This document shows positions 34,489 through 49,400 of a stretch of DNA of 64,000 nt, one piece after another (the first letter of the stretch is position 1; each line of letters starts with the position of its first letter). Under the pieces are notes generated by a model. The model was not told where the DNA came from, ran no database searches, and saw nothing but the letters and a program-made list of their open reading frames with translations. The DNA comes from Sarcocystis neurona (Eukaryota; Apicomplexa; Conoidasida; Eucoccidiorida; Sarcocystidae): positions 1,996,588 to 2,060,587 of the forward strand of contig KL647293.1 of NCBI GenBank assembly GCA_000727475.1, in the 5' to 3' direction. Position numbers and translations under genes: made by a program.

Positions 34489-37400
34489 GTGGGTGTGTCT
34501 TCCTGCTCTTTTCTCGGAGGCTGCTTTGATACACTCCATCGCCCTACTGCCGCTGCTGTCTCGGAGAAGGCTGCGTACGGCCGTCCGTTTTCCTGCTGCT
34601 GCTGCTGCTGTCGCGGAGCGAGTAGTTGTGTGCTGCACTCTGTCTCCCTGCTGGTGTGGCCGTTGCGGGGACGGCTGCTGCTGCCGTGGGAAGGGCTACA
34701 TGCTGGGCCCTCTGTCTTTTTGCTGCTGCTGCTGCGGTGTGTCGTCCTGCCGCCACTTCCGCGAAGGGTGGGGAGTACTGTCATGTGCCAGTACGGAAGC
34801 GGACTGGCTGAACGATGTTCTGCGCCAGCAGCTGCTGCTACGTGTTGAGAGGTACCTACAGCAGCATCTCTTTGGTGTGTCTTGCCGCTGCCAGAATTTG
34901 CTGGGGAGCAGAGATTTTCAGGCGTGTTCCTCGGCTGCTTCTGCAGACGGGAGACACATACGTTCTGCCGCTGCTGCGGCTGCTCGCATTTTGATTGACA
35001 CGCACATGTACATGTGACATCGGAAACTCCTGTTGCTGCTGCCGTTCGGCTTAGAGTCAGAATTGCAGCGGATATCTTGCGGCGGCGGGTGGGTGCTGGC
35101 TCTGCAGATGTAAAGCTCCAGCCTCGTGTCTGACCCGCTTATCGCTGTTGCTGTTGTGTGTTCACGTGCTGCTGAGCTGGATAAGAGAGGGAGAGAGCGA
35201 GAAAGACAGCAGTTTGCTGTTGCGACTGCTGCTCCCCGTGTTGCGGTGACCGCATTTGGTAGCGACGACCGCACGGGTGTTCTGCTGCTGCTGGTATCGG
35301 CTGTAGTGAAAGGAAGTTGCAGAACTGTCCTGCTGCTGCCGTTGTGTCTGCTCCCGCTGCTCTCGAGTGTCCTGCAGTAGAGGTGCGGCTGTAGCAGCGA
35401 GCGGCGACGGCTTACCTCACAGAAATCAACGAGAAGAGCCGCGCGACGTAGCCCAGACAGTGCCGTTCCACTGCGCCCGTTGCTGCTGCGAGGGTGGGTA
35501 CGCAGCCACCAGAAAGGCAGCAGCGCACTGCAGGGGAGCTGCTCTTCTCTGCTTTCCTGCAGGTAGCTGCACAGCAGCAAGAGACAGAGAGCAGCAGACG
35601 CTTCTTCTCTGCGACGGGGGAATTGGTAGTGACCTGGTGGTGATCACGGCTCCTTGTTCTCAAAGTCGACACACTCTCAGTCCTTCGACGTGCGTAACTG
35701 CGTCTCTTTGTACACCAGACACATATCTCCACATCAGCAGGCGAGGACTACGTACAGAACAACCCTTTCTTCGGTACCCCGTACATGTACACGTATACGT
35801 ATATGTATAGGTGAATCTGTATACATATGTATATGTGTGGGTCTTCACGCGCGCAGACGCGCATGCACACACACGCGTGCACACAGGCGCAGAAACGGAT
35901 GTCTGCGGTTGTGTCGAAATTGCTTGGCCGTGTGAGACGCGAACGGCTAAGAGACGGAGGAGAGCCTTGGGACGATGACGTCTGCAGGCTTGCGTGCAGC
36001 CGAATTCACTCTTTAGACACTCGTCGGGTTATTCCCGTCTCGCGGTCTCCCCATCGTCTTCTTCGGCATAGCAGTTGAAAAGTGTGTACCTCCCTCTGTG
36101 TAGACCTCCCACTCGTTTGCTTTGTTGCTCGCTTGCATGCGTTTGCCGTTGTGTGTGTGTGTGTGTCTCGCGCGTGCGTGGCATGAGTGACCGGCGTGAG
36201 TTCGTACCACGCGCCAGGCCCGTACCACGCGCCAGGCCACGTGTTTGTTTGTGGGTTTCTCTGGCTGAGACGCGTGGGGACGTGCGTCCAGCAGAAGCAG
36301 GACGGGACTCGAGAAAACTTGGGGACGGGTCGTCAGGCTGAGGCGCACGGAGGCACACGCTGCCGGCGTTGAGCGCGTTCACTCCAGATGCGTGCCTGCA
36401 GGCCGGTGGGCAATGACGGCATGCGCTTAGATCCACACGTGATACGTAGATGCAGACGCCCAGGGACGCAGGCCGTCGGAGGGGTAAATGCGGCAGAGGC
36501 ATGCAGGCAGATGGACGTCCTCTGACGGACACGCGCATGTGAGGCTGTGCTGTTTTTTTTCTGGCTTCTACAGATTCGTGCGGCGCTGCGGCACTACTTC
36601 TCTTCTGCGGAGCAGGAGGAGGAGGGGCGGGATGCTGCTGGTGGCCCAGGTGCCGCTTGCTGGCAGCCGGGGGGAGGTAGACACGCAGCGGGAGGGGCAC
36701 TGCTCTCGGCAGCAGCAGGAAGTGGCGAAGGGGGCAGCAGCAGCGTCGTGTCGGGGGGGGCGCTGTGGGGCGGTGGCGCCGCACGAGGGAGAGGAGGAGC
36801 CACAGCAGCGTCGTTTTCGGCGGTCCTGCTGCAGGTGCTGCAGCTGCCCGCGGTCGTGAGGCAAAGACCGGCGCTGCTGTGTCTCGCCTGCGACGTTATC
36901 CGCAGATATGTCGGGTACATGTCGCTCCTGCTGCCCCCGCCCGCCTACGCGGGGTCTGGCTGCAGCAAAGGCAGCCGCGCCAGCAGCGGCAGCAGCGCGC
37001 ACTGCACCCCCGAAGCCGGGACAGCAGCGGGGACGGCAGCCGAGACAGACGCAGACGCCACAGCAGCTGAAACGAGCGGCACGCTCGTCCACGTCCTGCT
37101 GGAAGTCTGGGTCACCCACGCGTGCAATGAAGCAGCCGAGGCGGTTGCTGCGTTCGCCCATCACAAGATGACTGCAGAAACCAAGGCCCGCGTCCTTTGC
37201 CGGATGGGGGTAGGCGCTCAACGACTTGCATGCATAAAAACGCTACACTTCGTTTCTCTCTCTGTTATCCGTGACTTCCCGCTTCGCTCTAAAGCGCACC
37301 TGCACTTCCTTATTTCTCTGCCATCGTCACTTCCCGCCGTGGCGTGGACGCGTGCCTCCCTCTGTCAGTGTGTATGTATGTGTGTCTCTGTCTGTGTCTC

Positions 37401-40400
37401 TCCCACTTCGTGTGTGGTGGCGCTGTCTTTGCCCGTGCACACGTGTGGACGTGTCTGCCGAGGACTTTATTGTGTCTCTGAGGAGAAATGCCGTGGCTTG
37501 TTGCAGTCTCTTTCTTGCTGCCTCTCTTCATCCGTCGCTGCGCCTTTCGGTCTCCGCCGCTGCCGCTTCCCACGCACTTCCTGTTCTTGGGAGACACGTT
37601 GCCCAGCCGCCGTTGTCCAAGCCTTGTCCTGAGGTGGCGGGGCCACGAGCTCCATGCACGGCTGCAGCACTCTTCATACCTCTCTCTGTATTTCTGATGC
37701 GCACAGAACTAGTGCACAGATGCCGGCGGATACATGCTAGAGATATACATATGTGTGTATATATATGTGTATGACTACTTGGCGTGGGGCGTGTAGATCC
37801 GTAAGTCAAAAGTTTCATGTGAAGCAGACACAACTGCAGGTACGTATACCTGTCACGTCGGTCTGCGAAAGTGGCTGCACTGGCTTCTGCATGCTCCCCT
37901 GGTGCATGCCCCGCCGTTTACCTCGCAGTACAGCGCCCACCCCGCGCGAGACCGCTCTCGGATTTCTCCCCTGCAAACATTTCTGCTGCACGAGACGCGA
38001 TGTGCACGTGTGTTTTGCGACTGCATGCGCGCGCCTCCAGTGTCCTGCGTGCTTCACGCGTGCTGCTACGAACTACTTCGTCTCCTCGTCTGTTGCGGCT
38101 GCTGCTGCATACGCTGCCCTGCCGAGATGCCGCGACTCTGTGCGACCGCTTTACGTTTGCTGCTGCTGCGTGCCCCGTCTTCCTCGCCGTGGCGACGGCG
38201 TGCCCCGCTGGAGATTCGATTAAAAGGGCACACGAGGGCGTCCTCCATCCGCGTGCGTGGAGGAGTCAGTTCACACACACACACACATCCCTATGTGTTA
38301 TCTCTCTACGAATATACGCATACGTACATATATATGTGTACACGTGTGCTCTGAATGTGTGGATATATACGTATATATATACGCGTGCTGCAACGTATAT
38401 GTGCATATATACATGTATATTTATATACATGTATGCAGTGTTCTTCCATACGTGCAGGCCGTCTACAGACGCACCACCGTCAGTTCCTTTTCCTGCATAT
38501 ATATATATATATACTGGTGCTGTTCTGAATATATATATATATATGTATACGTACAGACATATGTATGTGTGTACACGCATTCTGCACTGAATATATGAAT
38601 ATATATATAGAGAGAGAGATAGATAGATATATAGATATAGGCGTGCTGCAGTGTCCGTGGGGGCTGTCTACACAAGCTCGTCTATTCCTTCTCTGTCTCT
38701 GAATATATATATATATATATACGTGTGTGCGTACTGCAGTGGCTTTCCCGATGGGTGGAGGCCACATCGCAGGTGGTCGACTGCTGCACGGCGATCTGAA
38801 AATGCGGTGCACGCGCAGCGCGTAGTCCGTGCGTGTGTGAGCAGCCACGTGTCTCCTCGTCAGACGCAGGTGCAGCAGCAGCAGCAATCTCTCTGTGTCG
38901 CGCTCCGCAGAGCAACGAACGACTTCTTTCTCTTTTGGGAAATGCATGCGGCACACGTGGACCCCACACTTGTTGAGTGCTTTGTGTGAGAGCCGCAGAG
39001 CCGCTGCGGGAATTTGTTCCTGCGTCTTTCCACGTCCAGCAGGCTGCTGCTGGTCCGTGCATCGACTGAGAGCTATTCTTTATAAGATGTCCCCCCCTGC
39101 CGTGCTGCGCCTACCGGTGCTTTGCTGCTGCTGCTGCTGGATCTCTCGCCTCCTCGCTCTCCTCTTTGCGGCTGCCCCTGCCGTCGCCTCCGTACCTGCT
39201 GCGGCCCGTGGCGCTGGACTACGTCACTCTAACTGCTGAAGCAAAGACAATAATTGAAGGGTTGTGCATATCGTAGATTTCCTTGAGTTGATGATATTGC
39301 TGCTAACCACGTATATATATATGTACATGTGTGTGCACTTATATGCATACGTATACGCACATGTATGTGTGTACACATACACGCACATACGTACATACAC
39401 ACACTCATATTCCATACGTACATACCTACATACCATACACGCATACATATATACATACCTGTACATGGATACATGTATATGTATATATATGCGTAAATAC
39501 GCATCTGCACATATGTGTATACTGTGCGCTGTTTGTGCTGCGTCTGCAGCTGGCTGAGGCCCTGGTGACGTGCGCGCCGCAGGTGGCGCAGCGTCCGGCG
39601 CTGGTGCCTGCCTTCGCATCCATGGCGTCGACGACCGCATCCGCGCTTTTCGACGCGGTGTACGCCTTGCGAGGCGGAGAAAGTCGCCTCAGTCGCAGCA
39701 GCAGCGGCAGAGGGGAAGAGCAGCAGGAGCAGCAGTGGGGTGGGTCTCTGCGCAGCAACGGCACGGCAGAACCGCCGGCCCGCGCAGTCTCGGGTGCACC
39801 GGCTGCAGACCGACTCCTCGCAACGCAGAGACTGGCTGCTGCAGTAAGCAAACTCTTTGAAAATCTGCGTCAGCTCAAAATTTGCGTCAGCGCATATCTA
39901 TCCGAATATACGTATATGTGTCTATATGCATAGGTGGATGAATGCGCGTGTGGGCGTGTCTGTCTTTACATTTGTTAGTAGGACGGACGTCGCAGTACAT
40001 GTATGTAGGGAGATGTGCGTCCCCAGACGTACTTGTACCTTGTCTATGTGTCCGTTTTCCCTGCACGTACATGTATACGTCTATCCTTCATGTCTCTCTC
40101 TCTCTATATATATATATCAGTTACCGGTATATACATGTAGGTATATGTGCACACACGTATGTATATATATATATATATAAACCACATATATCAGTTCCCC
40201 ATGTATACATATAGATACACGTACACATATATATATATATATATATAAGCTACTGTTTATACGTATACATATACGTATGTGTATATATATATATAAGTTA
40301 CTCGTATATACAAATAACAACGTGTACATAGGTATACACACGTGCTACTTGCGTATTGACTGCGCATCTATATACTGCGTATGTGTGCTTCTGTGCGGTG

Positions 40401-43400
40401 CCCCCACATGTGGACAGATTAGAAGAAGTGCATGGGGTGGTAGGAGGGTTGAGGCAGTGTCATTTTCGAGAGGCATTCTTCTGTGCTGCAGTTTCCCATG
40501 GACTTCCTCGCTTCCTTTCCTTCGTCCTCTGCTGCCTTCTACTTGCTGGTTTCGTGAAAAGAACTCGGAACAGCTTCTCCGTGTCCCCCTACCTGCACGC
40601 ACGTGGACAGAGGAGGGGAAGACACGTCTTTTTCGTCGTTTCCTCAACCGAATTTGGTGGGGCGGTTCTGCTCCCCCAGAACTCTTGCTGCTGCTGCTGC
40701 GCGTTCTCAGCCGGTTGTTCTCTCTCTGCGTCGGCGGCCGCCCTCCTCGCCTGCGACGCCTGCGTGGGCGGAACGTCTTTCTCTTGCTGCTGTCTGTGCG
40801 GCTGTCCCAGGCACACGTACGGCTGCAGATGCCGCTGTCGCTGTGACTGCTGAGGCGCCAGCGGTGTTGATGGGGCTGCTGCTCGTGATGACGCACCGTC
40901 GCAGGTGGATGCGGTTGTTGCTGCTGCTGCTTGTGTGCACACGTGTGTCACCACCAGGCAGAGCGCCTGCTGCGCGGGTTGTTACTGTCCTCTGATATAC
41001 ATATATATATATATATATATACGTATATATCATGCTTGTTACTCTCCATCTGGCACACATATATACACGTGTATGTCACGGCTTGTCAGTCTCTCTCTGC
41101 TATACGTATATATGCGTATGTCACGGGCTGTGACTCTTCCTCTGATGTATATGTATACATATGCATAGATATAGATATAGATATGCGTACGCTGCTGGTG
41201 CTGCGACTGCTGCCGTTGCTGTGCTGGGAGTAGAGTCGTGGTATGGTTCCAGCGCCTACTGCTGCTGCTGCTGCTGGTATCTGGCTTCCTACATAAGGAA
41301 ATGCCGGTGGTGCTGCTCCTTTGGCTGTCACGGTATTGCCGCATTCTTTGGAAAATATGCCACTGCGGAGTTCCGCCGTCCTCCTGTTGGTGTGCCACGT
41401 AGATACTTTTCCGGCGAGGTTATGCAACTTTTGCTGCCGGTGCGGTTGCTTGACTAAAGTTGTCTTATGGCTCTCTGCTGCCGCTGCAGCCGACGCGCCG
41501 AAGCTACTTCTCTTCTTCACAAATGCCCCTGCTGCTGCTGCTTCTGATGGTGTACTACTGTTGCATTTGCTGACGGTTTGCTGTTGCTCCTGCAGCAACC
41601 GCGGTTGTTGATGCTGCGGCTACCTCAGGCTGCTGACGCTCTCAACGGGTCTCGGTGCTCCGCTTTGTCTATCTGCACCTCTCTATCCTCGTCATCTTTG
41701 TCCTGCCCGCGAGTCTTTTACTACTGCTGCTGCAGCCCCTACAGCTGGTTCGTCTCTGCTGCTGCTGCTGCTCGTCTGCTACTGCAGCTCTTTTGCTGCT
41801 GCTGGCGCAACCCCTGCTGCTGCGTCGCTGCTGCTGCTGCAGCGCTAATGCTGCTGCTGCTCTTCTGCTGCTGCTGCTCTTCTGTTGCCGTTGGTCCGTT
41901 TCTCTTTTCCTGCTGCGGTCCAGAGCTGTATGCTTCCTCCTCTTTCCCTGTTTTTCTCGGTGTTGCTGCTGCGGCATCTCTGGTGCTGCTGCTGATGGAG
42001 CGTCTGTTGCTGGCAGAGTGACGCCTTTCAGCGGCTCCTGCATCTGGTTTTCCTGTCGGTGCTGCGTCGTCTTCAGGCATGGCAGCGGGTGCTACTGCTG
42101 CTGCCGATTCTAGCGGACTTGTTTGGGTGTCCAAGTATAGAGATAGCTTCCCTGGTGGAGCCCTTCTTTTCCTTCTTCTTCAACCGCATGAAGACGCTCC
42201 AGCAGCAGTCCGCAGCCGCTGGTGCTGGTGCAGCAGGAGGAGAAACAGCAGCAGCCGCGGGGATCGCACGGCAGCATCACGGAGGAGGAGGAGGGCATGG
42301 AAATTCTCCGTTTGTGGACTATTGCACGGGCAACAGAGACGGCAGCAGCAGTTGCTGCTCCTCCTGCGGCCGAGACGCAGGGGAGTGCCGCTGCAGCGGC
42401 AGACAAACGCGTCAGTCCAGCGGCGCAAAAGCTGCAGCAGCAGATAGCACCGAAGCTTTGTACTTACGTCCGGAAGATATGCGTGCGCTGGTCACACGCA
42501 TGCTGCAAATCATTCACGAGAAGGTGAGAGAGTATCCTTGACCGCAAGCAACGCGGCCACCCCACACTTCCGGACACATGCGTTGTGGCCATCCCCTGTG
42601 GGGTGCAAACCTTCCTGCTGCTACGACTCGCCGGACGCCGGAGCGGCGTCTTCCCAGCAGAGAAGCAGCTACGCACAAACATTTCCGAGCAGTCTGCTGG
42701 ACCTCTGTGTTGTTGCTGCCGCTGCTAAAGAGGTCAGCAAAGCTCTGCAGTTCCCACGGCATCCTGCTTGCTGCTGCAGATTCTCCCGGCCTCTATACCA
42801 CCGCGCTGTCCACAGGTCGGGACATGTGTGTGTAGACACGAAGATATCCTCTGCTGCTGCCGCCGGAGTCTCGTTGCTGCTGCTGCTGTCCATGTGAAGT
42901 CCCAGTTGCTGTTGCCGCAGCCGTAGCAGCTGCGTCTGAGCGGCTCTCTTCGCAGCTGTGGCCGTCCACAGCACGGCAACGTCTTGCGGGGAAGAAGACG
43001 CTGCTCTGTGATTTGCGTCCTTGGTCACGCGTGTGGATCAGCCGCCTCGCATGCTCCGCCGCACACGTGTACAAGTGCAGCAGATGCAGCAGCGCCCGCC
43101 GAAAGGTCTCTACTCCAGAGTCGTGTTCCAGTCCCCGGGCTCAGTGTGAGACACAAGAGGGAAGAAACACAGCGACAAGAGACGCTCAGGACAAATATGC
43201 GGTTCATCCATATACTTCCACATATCCACGTGTATACATACGTATATATCCATATGTGCGTCTACGTGTACGTGGCTCTCTCTATATATGTACATATGTG
43301 TATATGTATGTTGGTGTGTTTATATGTGACTGTGTGTGAATGAGCATATATCAGTACACATGTATATGTATATATATATGTATGTATAAATGGATGTCAT

Positions 43401-46400
43401 GTGTGTGTGTGTGTAGACGCGTATATGCATATATATATATGTATATATATGTCTTTCTGTGTACACATATGGGTAAGTGCGTACATATCTGTGTATATAT
43501 ACACATATGTATGCTGGCATATTTACTTGTAAATATATATACGTGTACGTATACATATATATATATATATGTAGATAGGTGTAAGATGTGTGTGCATGTG
43601 TGTGTGTACGCGTGTACGCATCTCGGCATATAGGTAGGTGCACGCGTGCACGTCTGTTGCTGCCGGAGGGGTACGAGTCAGTGGAGTCCTCAACGCATAT
43701 ATATTTACGTATGTGTGTACCAGCCAAGAAATTCTCCAGATGTCTTTACATTAAGTATGTGTGTACGTGTATTCGTGGGCGTGTACGTCGAAGACGCAGG
43801 AGCAGGTGGTATCGGTGCGTATCGCCGGTGGCTTGCTGCTGCTGTCTGCATGGATTGCAGATAGCGGAGCTGGACGACTACGACGGGTACCTGGGCAGCG
43901 AAGAGCAGCAGCTGTGGGGTGAAGGCAGAGGCGAGCTGACGCTCGCGGAGGAGCAGCAGGGAGAGGAAGACGCCGCAGACGTCGAGGACAGTGAAGAACT
44001 CTTGCGACTGCGCGATTACCGCGAGGTAAGCAGCAACTCCTGGAGGCAGCAGCAGCAGCAGCGATACAGCAGCAGCAATGCAGCAGGAGGTGCTTCGGAC
44101 AACCGCAAGAGCAGCGTTTCTCAGCAGCATCCGCAGTTTTTTATCTGCAGCGAAGTGTCGGTTTCTGTGGCTCCGACAGTCGCCGCAGCAGCAGTGCCGT
44201 GCAGCGGCATCACGCTGACGTTCCGTAGCGTCGTTCGCTGCTGCGCTCGGCAGCAAGCGGCTGTCGACGCGCGAAGAACAGCGCTTGTGAAAGAGCAGGG
44301 CGGCGGCTCCTTACTTTGTCGCTGCAGCACCAGCAGCAGATGCAGTTTGCACGCGGAGGAGCAGCCTGGCATGCAGCTGTAGGAGGTGCCGCTTCTTCAC
44401 GAATGCCGTCGCACCTGCTGCAGGAGCTGTAGTGCGTCGTCTGCGCGGCGCCGGGCAGCTGCTGCTGGAAGACAGAGGATCTGACTGCAGCAGCTGGTGG
44501 CCAACATCTTTGCTTCAGACGTCGCCGCTGAAACGTAGACGTTCTGCAGCTGCCCTGTTGCTTCTTCTCTCGTCACTACTTTGCTGCTGTTGCTGCTGGT
44601 TCACCTTGTTTGGTTTGATGCCATTGCAGCCGCTTCACAGGCGGCAAAACAGACACTGCTGCTGCTGCTGCGTCAGCAGCTGTTCCCGGTGCAGCTGCCG
44701 TGACGGCCGCAGCATTACACAGCGCATTTCACAGCTGCTGCTGTTGCTGCCGCCCCTGTTGCTGCTGCCCTCTCTCTCACCTAATTCTTGCCGCTGGGGC
44801 GGCGCGCGTAGTGTGGCATTTCTGCGGCTGGGCTTGCATGTTGCTGCTGCTCTCAGACGGATGCCCATATGGATGCTGGTGCTGCCGCTGCACTTCCTGC
44901 CGGTGCTATCACCGGCGTTCTTCCTCCCGTCCCTGTCACTGCCTCCCCTCCTGCTGCTGTTGCTGTTCCGCGTGCTGCTGCTGTCGTTAGTCTTCCCTAC
45001 TGCTGCTGCGGCTCTTCGTCTTGCTGCTGCAGCCGTCGTATCTCACTCCCTACCGTCGTTGTTTTCCTTGTTGATACTATCGCCGTTTTTCCTGCTGCCG
45101 CTGCCATTCTTTTTCATGTTGCTGTGTCGCACCTGTTGCACCTGCCGCCGCCGCTGTTCTTCCTCCTCCTGCAGTTCTCACTCTGTTCATCGCCGCTGTA
45201 GACACTTTCGTTCGTCCTGCTGTTGCTGCGGTGTCTCCTGCGGGTGCTGCCGCGGGGGTGTCCTCGTTGCTGCTGCTCTGGTTGGGGCCGCGCTCATGCG
45301 CAGTCGTGTGTTGGCCGGGTCCTTGGGGTGTGCGGCTGCTGCAGTTGCTCAACCAACTATTTAAGCGAGTGTTTGCCGCCAGCGTGGACGTATCGTTTGC
45401 GTGGCTGCGGAGTCGAATTGCGAGTGCATGCGGACGGGCGGCCGCCTTTGAAGCGACTTCCGTAGCTGCTTCTTCGCCAGTTGCTGGTGCGCGCTCAGGA
45501 GCGTCTCCTTCTGCCGGTGCTTTGGGAGGTCTGCCCGTGTCGCCAGCTGCTGCCGCTGCAGCCGGTGGGGGGGGGGAAGGGCAGACTGTCAGCAGCAGGC
45601 GGCGAAGCGCCTGCTTGTGCCACAGCAGCCACAGCAGCAAGTCGCGTCTGGTGCGAGCTTGGAGCAGCTGTTTCTCTGCTGCTGCTGACAGCTGAGCAAT
45701 ACAAAGACCTAGGCAAGCTGCTGAAGGACCCACAGCATCCGTTTTCAGTGTGTGTGGCCACACTGATGTCGGCGGCCGTGCTGCAGCAGCAGCAGCAACC
45801 GGCTGCACAGCCCCCGTACAACGTGCGTATCACGTTACTGTCGGTGCTCGTGCGGTTCGCGAGCTTCTTCCAGCAGCAAACGCAGTTCATAGGTGCTGCA
45901 CTGCAGCTGATCCTCGGTCCGGCAGGCCTCGGCGGCGCCACAGCCGCTGCTGCAGCGCAGGAGGAGCTCGCGGCTGCTGCTGTTACGTCCCCTGCATGCA
46001 GTTCCTCCCGCACAAGCACCAGCGACGGCAGCAGCCCGAGCAAGTGCGGTGGGGTCCTCCGAACACCGGCAGCTGCTGCTGCAGCACGGCGTGCTCGCCA
46101 GCGCGCGCGAAGAAGCGTGGCAAGAAATTCTTGCATAGCTCTGCTTCGTTTCGTCAAAAATACGCAACCGCAGGTGAATGCGTTTGCCGTACCCATCCTC
46201 GAGGTGCTGCACCAGCAGCGATTTCTCGAAATTCCTGTGGGGCCGGGGCTGCCGCAGAGCAGCAGCAGCAGTCCCAAGAACGACAGCAGCAGCAGTTGTA
46301 GCAGCAACAGCACCAGAGGGGAGACTCGGTGTGCGGCGGGACAGCTGGTCGACGGAACTCTGTTTTCGTTTGCAGAGCAGCAGCTCATCTTCGAGGCTGT

Positions 46401-49400
46401 CGGCCTGCTCCTGGGAACCCACCACACGCCTCCAGGAGCCACCAGCAGCAGCGAGACTGCTGCAGCCCAGCAGCAGCTGCAACCTGCAACAGGACCAGCA
46501 GGAGGAAACCTGCTGCTGCACCAGAAAGCAGTCGCCAGCAACAACACACTGCCCGCAGGAGCCCTCTCAGAAGCTACCAAGGTGCAACTGCTGCAGCAGC
46601 TGTTGCAGCAGCTCCTTCACGCCTTCGACGTCGAACCGGTTCGTTGGAAAACACGAGCATATTTCAAGTTGACATATTTCTGTGCACGTAGAACTTCGTT
46701 CACTCTGCCCGTGTTGTCACTGCCGACGACGAGGAGGACGGAGAGGAGGAGAAATTTCCTTCTCAACTGTATGGCCACGCTCTGATCCTCTGCAGATGTC
46801 TCCTTCTCAGAAAGAGTGGTAGCGCGCCACGTGCTCTCGTAGATGGTGGTAGGTAGACTGCATGCGTTTAGTCTGCCGATATCGACAGTGTGCGCACTAC
46901 CGCCGCGGTGACTTTTCATATCACACTGGCGTATCTCTGTGACATACTTATAAACGTCCACACATACGCGTGCTAGATGTGCCTATACAAGGGGATATCT
47001 AAGCATACACACACACATACACGTATATATATGTACTGCTACTATACGTACGTATATCTGTGTGTGACACCTATACGTATGCACACGCGGGTATTTAAAC
47101 TATATGTATATGTATATGCATATATATGGATATCTGTGCCGCTTTATTAGGTACGTATGTGTGTCTACTGTGTCTACATGTGTATACACGCGGGGATCTA
47201 AACGTATACGTATATATGTATTTCTGTGCTGCTACAGTAAATGTTGAAGACCGTGACTGCAGAGGATTTGTTGCACGTGAGGGGGGCGAGCAGAGAGGAG
47301 GAGCAAAGAGGAGAATTCAAGCAGTCTTATTCCAGCGTCTCGGGCCGTGGCTGATAACTAGCGAGAGTGCCGGAACGGAAGAACGTGTACATTTGTGTAC
47401 ACTTCTGCCCTCTTCTTCCTCGCCCTCGAGCATGCGTTTTCTCGCAGCTACACGTGACCACTCGTAGACAGGTCTAACCAGGTCTCACCGTGGTCCCTTT
47501 ATATATAAGTATAGACGTGTACGCGCCCGGGAGAGATACATATATATATATATATGTGTATGTATACGTACGTGCGTGGGCTGCTTGCCGTGGAGAGTCC
47601 TGAGCAGCAGCAAGTGAAAGTGTGAACAAGGGGCGGGCCGGCGCTTGTAGGGGCGCCCCAGCAGCGACCCCTGCTGTGAGCGACGCTGTTCACTGGTTGG
47701 CGAGGATTTCCCTGCATATATCCAGAGCTGCACGTGCACGTCTGGACGCTCTCTACTAGTGGCAGTATTGCAGGGCGTACCTGCCTGCCCTCTGCGTTCG
47801 GTGCGAGGACTGCGCGGCACGTACTGCTGCTGGCTGTGTGCGTGTAGTTCTCGTACACACGCTACTAGGACCCACACCGATAGTCTCGCAATAATACGTC
47901 AACGTGTGCCAATATATGCACGCACACACCTGTCCAGAGGGGGATATTATTTGTATATATATTTATGTGTTAGCGTCGTAAGCGTGTGTAGAGAGACGAC
48001 AGGAGCACGGCCGGAGAGAAAACGCGTCTCCGGCTTGTTTCATGAGACGCAGTTGGACGACGGTGTGGAAGGCGCAGGTGACCCTTCTCCGCAGCCGAAG
48101 CAGCAGGCAGCAGGGGTGTGGCGGCCCTCCGTCGCGTTGTTACTGGGCAGACGCCTGCATGCACACACGGCGAGACGGCGTCTGCAGGCGGCTGGGGGAT
48201 GTCTTTTCCCGCGCATCTGCGTGTCGGTGGCGTGTGTGCGGAAAACGTCGGTCGAGGCATAGACCTGCCGTGGGCGACAGATGTGTGTGCGTCCCTGCGA
48301 GGAATAAATGATCTGAGAGAGGGGAAGGAACTGGCGTAATGACGATATATACGGATGTGTATATACAGGTGTGTGCACACACGTGGCAAGAAGAGCGGTT
48401 CTACGTATGGAAGATGACGCGAGGGGCACGGGCGATCTCTCTAAACGTACGCGTCTACACGCATGTGTGTGTGTGTGTGTGCGTGAAAGTATGTACGTAT
48501 ATTACGTGTGTGTGTGTAGACGTAGTGAGAGATAGGCGTCTTGCGGGGGGTCAAAGTACGTACACCTGCATGCGTGGTGGGCTCACTGCAAGGTATTCAT
48601 TCATATGCACACGTGCACGTGTGTGTGGGTGTGCACATTTACACACAGAGGAAAAGAGAGGGAGAGTAAAAGGTGGACACAGAGATAATGAGTTCGGCTG
48701 TAAACCTGCTGCTGCATGCGTCGCGTTCTCGCCGCTGTGGCCTGCACTGTCTACTGACTGCGTCTTTCCTTCAAGATGCTGCCGCTGCAGTCTGTGTTGC
48801 CGACGCTCCTGCCGTGCCGCTGTCGCAGCTCCTCCTGGTGCAGCTCCTCGTGCTGCTGCGCCTTCTTCTCGGTGCTTCTGCATGGCGGTCGACTGCTGCT
48901 GGGGCGCCTTTTGCGTATGTGCGTGTCTGCGCTGTCATCGACTACAGCACACGTGGAAGTGTCTCGCTCTCTCCCTCTCTTCTGTGTCCCTGTGTGTGGA
49001 CGTACACACACACACACACACACAAATGTGTGTACTGAAACGTCTCTGTAGTAGTGACGCCCGTGTATCTCTTGCAGTAGGACTGCGTGCCCGTGATGCC
49101 TGCTTCGCTGTGCGGCATGCCTGTAATTATGGCAACAAGAAAGGAGGCGGACGCAGGTTGTTGCAGCTGCTGCTCTGCTGCTGGTGCTGCACTGCTGCTG
49201 GTGCTGCACTGCTGCTGCTGCTGCACTGCTGCTGCTGCTTCTGTGCGGGGCTTTGTGCGGTTAGGCTGGACAGCTGGCAGCTGCGCTGCAGGAGGCGAGG
49301 CGCACTGCCGCGGCGAAGAAGGAGGAGGAGGTCGTTCGCCGCAGCCTCTGGTGGGCAAGAATTTGCAATGCGATCGCGTCGCTGAGCAAAGGCTACCGCC

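Noticed and set aside
36204..36239. 18-bp direct repeat, two copies of gtaccacgcgccaggcc
   Set aside because: Real, but too short and isolated inside intron 2 to interpret.
41578..42134. Cys/Leu-rich plus frames and Gln/Ala-rich minus frames
   Set aside because: They come from CTG-type triplets inside an exportin-T intron flanked by phase-matched exons.
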